Assembly (NCBI GenBank): GCA_964423875.1
Contig: CAYRGS010000001.1
Location: 49,715 to 113,714 of the forward strand
Source of the DNA: CAYRGS01 sp964423875
Lineage (GTDB): Bacteria > UBA8248 > JACPRG01 > G963555815
Direction of reading: 5' to 3'
Length of the DNA stretch: 64,000 nt
In this document: positions 61,472-64,000 of the stretch, piece by piece
Numbering within the stretch: the stretch's first letter is position 1
Layout of the letters: every line of letters starts with the position of its first letter
The notes under the pieces: model-generated
What the model was told of the DNA's origin: nothing
Databases searched by the model: none
Seen by the model: the letters and a program-made list of their open reading frames with translations, nothing else
Position numbers and translations under genes: made by a program

Positions 61472-63790
61472 CTACGCGGAATCCCTTTTCTGGATGACTT
61501 CGAGGACCCGCTCCGACGTGAACGGGATGGCCCGAAGCTGGCCGCCGATTGCGTCGTAGATGGCGTGTCCGATCGCGGGCGCCGTCGGGGCCAGGCCGGG
61601 CTCGCCCACGCCCTTTGCCCCCCAGGGTCCATCGGGGTGTGGCTCTTCGACGACCATGGGGACCATCGGCGGCAAGTCGAGCATGCACGGGATCTTGTAA
61701 TCCATCAGGGTCGGGTTGATCACCACGCCGTTCTCGACGACCATCTCTTCGAACAAGGATTGTCCGATCCCCTGTCCCAGTGCGCCCTCGATCTGCGCGG
61801 TGCACCCTTGCAGGTTGATCGCCTTCCCCACGTCGTGCGCCGCCGTCATCCGGCGGAGGGTCACTTCCCCGGTATTTTCGTCCACCTCGACTTCCGCCGC
61901 CTGGGCGGCGAACATCCAGAAGGCGCCAGGCTGTTTTCCTTCTCCTGTTTCCGGATCAAGACCTGTGACATCGACCGGCGTGTAATGGCCGCGGCCGTAC
62001 ACGGGTCCCCCGACATATTCGCCGTTGGGGCCCGGCATCCCCATCGCCACGTCCTCAAATGAGACGGAGCGTTCGGGCGACCCCTTGACGAAGATCCGTC
62101 CGTCCTTGATTTCCAGGTCTTCTGCGTCGGCCTCCAGCTTGAGCGCGGCAATCTTGAAGAGTTGCTGTTTGGCATCCTCAGCGGCCTTGCGAATGGCATT
62201 GCCATCGAAGAAGGTCGTCTTGCTGGACGAGGTTTCCCAGCCGTAGGGGCTCACGCTCGTGTCGGGGTGGGCCACGGCGATCTTGTCGGGGTTAAGGCCG
62301 AGGGCTTCCCCCGCCATCTGTCGCAAGATGGTGTGCGCTCCCTGACCGTGTTCCACGGCGCTTGTGAGAAGCACGGCGCTGCCGTCTTCGTTGATTTTGA
62401 TGCCGGATTCGACATGGGCGTAGCCGATGCTGAACTTCCACATGCATGCGATGCCGCGTCCGCGCAGCTTCCCCGGCGGCGGCGCCTCGAGGCTTGATGC
62501 ATTCAGGGATTCATAAGCTTTCTGGATGCATTCTTTCAGTCCACATCCTTTCATGACCTGACCCGTCGCCGTCAGATCGCCCGTTTCCACGCAGTTCTTC
62601 ATTCTGAGCTCGATCGGGTCGATCCCGAGCTCGGACGCGATGGCCTCCAGCTGGCCCTCGTAAGCGAAGCACGTCTCCGGCACGCCGAATCCCCGGTATG
62701 CCCCGGCCACCGGCTTGTTCGTGTACACGCAGTAGGAGTCGATCCAGACATTGGGAATCTTGTACGGACCAATCGACGAAATGCCCCCGGCCCGGGAGAC
62801 CAGGATCTCATAGTCCCCGTAGGCGCCCGTATCCCAGACGGCGCGAATTTTTCGGGCGACGAACTCGCCGTCGCGCATGACGCCCGTCTTGATCTCCGTC
62901 TTCATCGGTTGTCGGACGAAGGTGGAAATGAACTCCTCATCACGCGTCATCTCCAGTCGCACGGGGCGGCAATCGGTCTTGAGCGCAAGGGAGCCCGCCA
63001 GTCCCTCTGTGAGACCGCTGATCTTTCCGCCAAATGCTCCGCCGACGTACATGGTGATGATTCGGACGTCGCTTTGTGAGAGCTTCAATCCGCGGGCCAC
63101 GTGCTCTTGAGCCAGATAAAGGCCTTGGGTGCTGCTCCAGATGTTGAGTTTCCGCTGAGCGTTATACTCGGCGACGCAGACATGGGGCTCCATACAGACG
63201 TGCTGGACCATGGGAATGTCGTATGTTCCCTCGACGACGAGGTCCGCTTGGCTCAGGCCCTCATCGACGTTTCCCTTGCGGACCCGCGTGAGGTTGGCGA
63301 TGTTCGTTCCGGGTTGCTTGACGAGGACGTGCTCATTGTAATGATACTTGTCCAGATCTGGATGGATGAGGACCGCGTCGGGCTTCATGGCCTCTTCCGG
63401 GTCGAACAGGGCCGGGAGGTCTTCGTACTCAACCTCAATCAGGTCAAGCGCCTCCTGGGCCGTGTCTTCATCCACGGCGGCGACGCCCGCCAGAGCCTCC
63501 CCCACGTACCGCACCCGGTCCACGCCGTAGATGGTCTGATCGGCCAGGTGCGCCCCCCATTGGGAGTCGGGATAGTCGCGTCCGGTGACGACGGCGTGCA
63601 CTCCCTTCAGGCCCTTTGCCTTCTCGACATTGATGCTCCGGATCAGGGCGTGCGGGACGGGGCTCCTGAGGATCTTGCCGTGGAGCATGTTGGGTTTGGC
63701 CAAATCGGTCCCATAGATGGCCAACCCCCTGGCCTTCTCGTAACCGTCTCCCCTTTCGTAGGAAGCCCCGATAAAGTCAAAGTCCGTCAT
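61472..63790 (-). CDS. Molybdopterin-binding catalytic subunit, xanthine dehydrogenase family
   Basis: The 772-residue subunit is closely related to the one at 21084: same N-terminus pattern (SYERGDGYEKARG), GGAFGGKISG, AYRGFGVPETCF and GAKGVGEPGL with the catalytic Glu. The active loop again is neither CO dehydrogenase type. Unlike the other copy it has a 2Fe-2S partner: the end of a small iron-sulfur subunit gene lies 154 bases upstream. Substrate unknown; hydroxylation of an aldehyde or N-heterocycle is likely. Confidence 0.92.
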   Translation of the reverse strand: MTDFDFIGASYERGDGYEKARGLAIYGTDLAKPNMLHGKILRSPVPHALIRSINVEKAKGLKGVHAVVTGRDYPDSQWGAHLADQTIYGVDRVRYVGEALAGVAAVDEDTAQEALDLIEVEYEDLPALFDPEEAMKPDAVLIHPDLDKYHYNEHVLVKQPGTNIANLTRVRKGNVDEGLSQADLVVEGTYDIPMVQHVCMEPHVCVAEYNAQRKLNIWSSTQGLYLAQEHVARGLKLSQSDVRIITMYVGGAFGGKISGLTEGLAGSLALKTDCRPVRLEMTRDEEFISTFVRQPMKTEIKTGVMRDGEFVARKIRAVWDTGAYGDYEILVSRAGGISSIGPYKIPNVWIDSYCVYTNKPVAGAYRGFGVPETCFAYEGQLEAIASELGIDPIELRMKNCVETGDLTATGQVMKGCGLKECIQKAYESLNASSLEAPPPGKLRGRGIACMWKFSIGYAHVESGIKINEDGSAVLLTSAVEHGQGAHTILRQMAGEALGLNPDKIAVAHPDTSVSPYGWETSSSKTTFFDGNAIRKAAEDAKQQLFKIAALKLEADAEDLEIKDGRIFVKGSPERSVSFEDVAMGMPGPNGEYVGGPVYGRGHYTPVDVTGLDPETGEGKQPGAFWMFAAQAAEVEVDENTGEVTLRRMTAAHDVGKAINLQGCTAQIEGALGQGIGQSLFEEMVVENGVVINPTLMDYKIPCMLDLPPMVPMVVEEPHPDGPWGAKGVGEPGLAPTAPAIGHAIYDAIGGQLRAIPFTSERVLEVIQKRDSA

Positions 63791-63944
63791 CCAGTCTCCC
63801 CTTTCAAGAAACGTTGTTCACGGGCCCTGTCCGGAAGGTGTCTTTTGCTTCCGCATTCCCGCCGAATGGAATCTTTCCGCCCGGCGGGTCACTCCGTTTC
63901 CGGCTCGAACGAGTGGACGCAAGAGCACGGATCGGCATTCAAAG

Positions 63945-64000
63945 CTACACCTCGCCGTCGGCGACGGCCTGGACGGCCTCGATGATCTTCGCGTACCCGG
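63945..64000 (-). CDS. 2Fe-2S subunit of a Mo hydroxylase, C-terminal end only
   Basis: The last 18 codons at the window edge read GYAKIIEAVQAVADGEV and stop (63945-63947). This is the ending that follows CRCTG in the small iron-sulfur subunit of xanthine dehydrogenase-type hydroxylases. The rest of the gene, and probably an FAD subunit, lies beyond the window. It would be transcribed ahead of the catalytic subunit at 61472-63790. Confidence 0.75.
   Translation of the reverse strand, partial: GYAKIIEAVQAVADGEV

Overview
The window is a 64 kb stretch of GC-rich bacterial chromosome from a draft assembly. There are three runs of exactly ten Ns, each inside a coding region, at 16302-16311, 50707-50716 and 52948-52957. 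No rRNA, tRNA, CRISPR array or phage structure was seen. It starts inside a squalene/phytoene synthase-type gene (hopanoid or carotenoid lipid synthesis). Gene content suggests an uncultured, metabolically versatile soil, marine or sponge-type lineage such as Tectomicrobia, Rokubacteria or Desulfobacterota-like bacteria. This placement is an inference from gene families: UbiD, xanthine-dehydrogenase and Rieske paralogues, F420-linked enzymes, and possible selenocysteine use. The sequence alone does not settle it.

Layout. 1-7.3 kb: end of the terpenoid gene, a NicX/M29-like protein, an arylmalonate decarboxylase-like enzyme, a dihydroxyphthalate-decarboxylase-like protein, Rieske oxygenase 1, an M20 hydrolase and an EamA exporter beside the tail of a lost ABC binding protein. 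7.3-9.2 kb: a graveyard of mobile DNA (REP-type Y1 transposase fragment, IS1380 transposase tail, a perfect 16-bp palindromic element) around a small lipoprotein. 9.2-17.4 kb: a flavin monooxygenase, a DUF3891 protein, a fused 2Fe-2S/molybdopterin hydroxylase, UbiD 1 and a nitrilase-family amidase. 17.4-18.8 kb: an AT-rich foreign island with a broken AbiV-like gene and a Ddn-like nitroreductase. 18.9-28.3 kb: Rieske 2, a decayed SDR, a molybdenum hydroxylase subunit, a decayed isochorismatase, a CocE-type esterase, and M24 and M28 peptidases. 28.5-35.7 kb: a forward cluster of Rieske 3, a complete NitT/TauT-type ABC importer, two tandem SDRs and UbiD 2. 35.8-42.5 kb: a rhodanese, two DUF1989 proteins flanking an isochorismatase-type amidase, a second M24 enzyme, an F420/LLM oxidoreductase and a glutamine amidotransferase. 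42.9-51 kb: a redox and sulfur region. 51.4-64 kb: cupins, an AtzD/barbiturase-type ring-opening hydrolase, RidA, an MFS exporter, a radical SAM protein, two PLP enzymes, a flavoprotein with a small 2Fe-2S partner, and another molybdenum hydroxylase operon running off the right edge.

Most of the window looks like an accessory catabolic region for aromatic, N-heterocyclic or amide compounds: an importer, ring hydroxylation (Mo hydroxylases, Rieske enzymes), decarboxylation (UbiD, AMDase-like), ring opening and amide cleavage (NicX-like, AtzD-like, isochorismatase, nitrilase), and nitrogen handling (DUF1989, RidA). Substrates cannot be read from sequence.

The most remarkable part is 42.9-51 kb. 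Two thiol-redox genes there carry an in-frame TGA exactly where homologues have the catalytic or conserved Cys/Sec: a deiodinase-like thioredoxin-fold protein (TGA at 43144) and a persulfide-dioxygenase/rhodanese fusion (TGA at 50402-50404, minus strand). Each TGA is followed at about the right distance by a small SECIS-like hairpin. The second gene heads a probable operon with a fused 4x[4Fe-4S]-NrfD subunit, a cytoplasmic molybdopterin oxidoreductase and a TauE/SafE exporter. This is a plausible route from persulfide sulfur to sulfite, its oxidation and its export. Both genes also carry single-base frameshifts that must be checked in reads.
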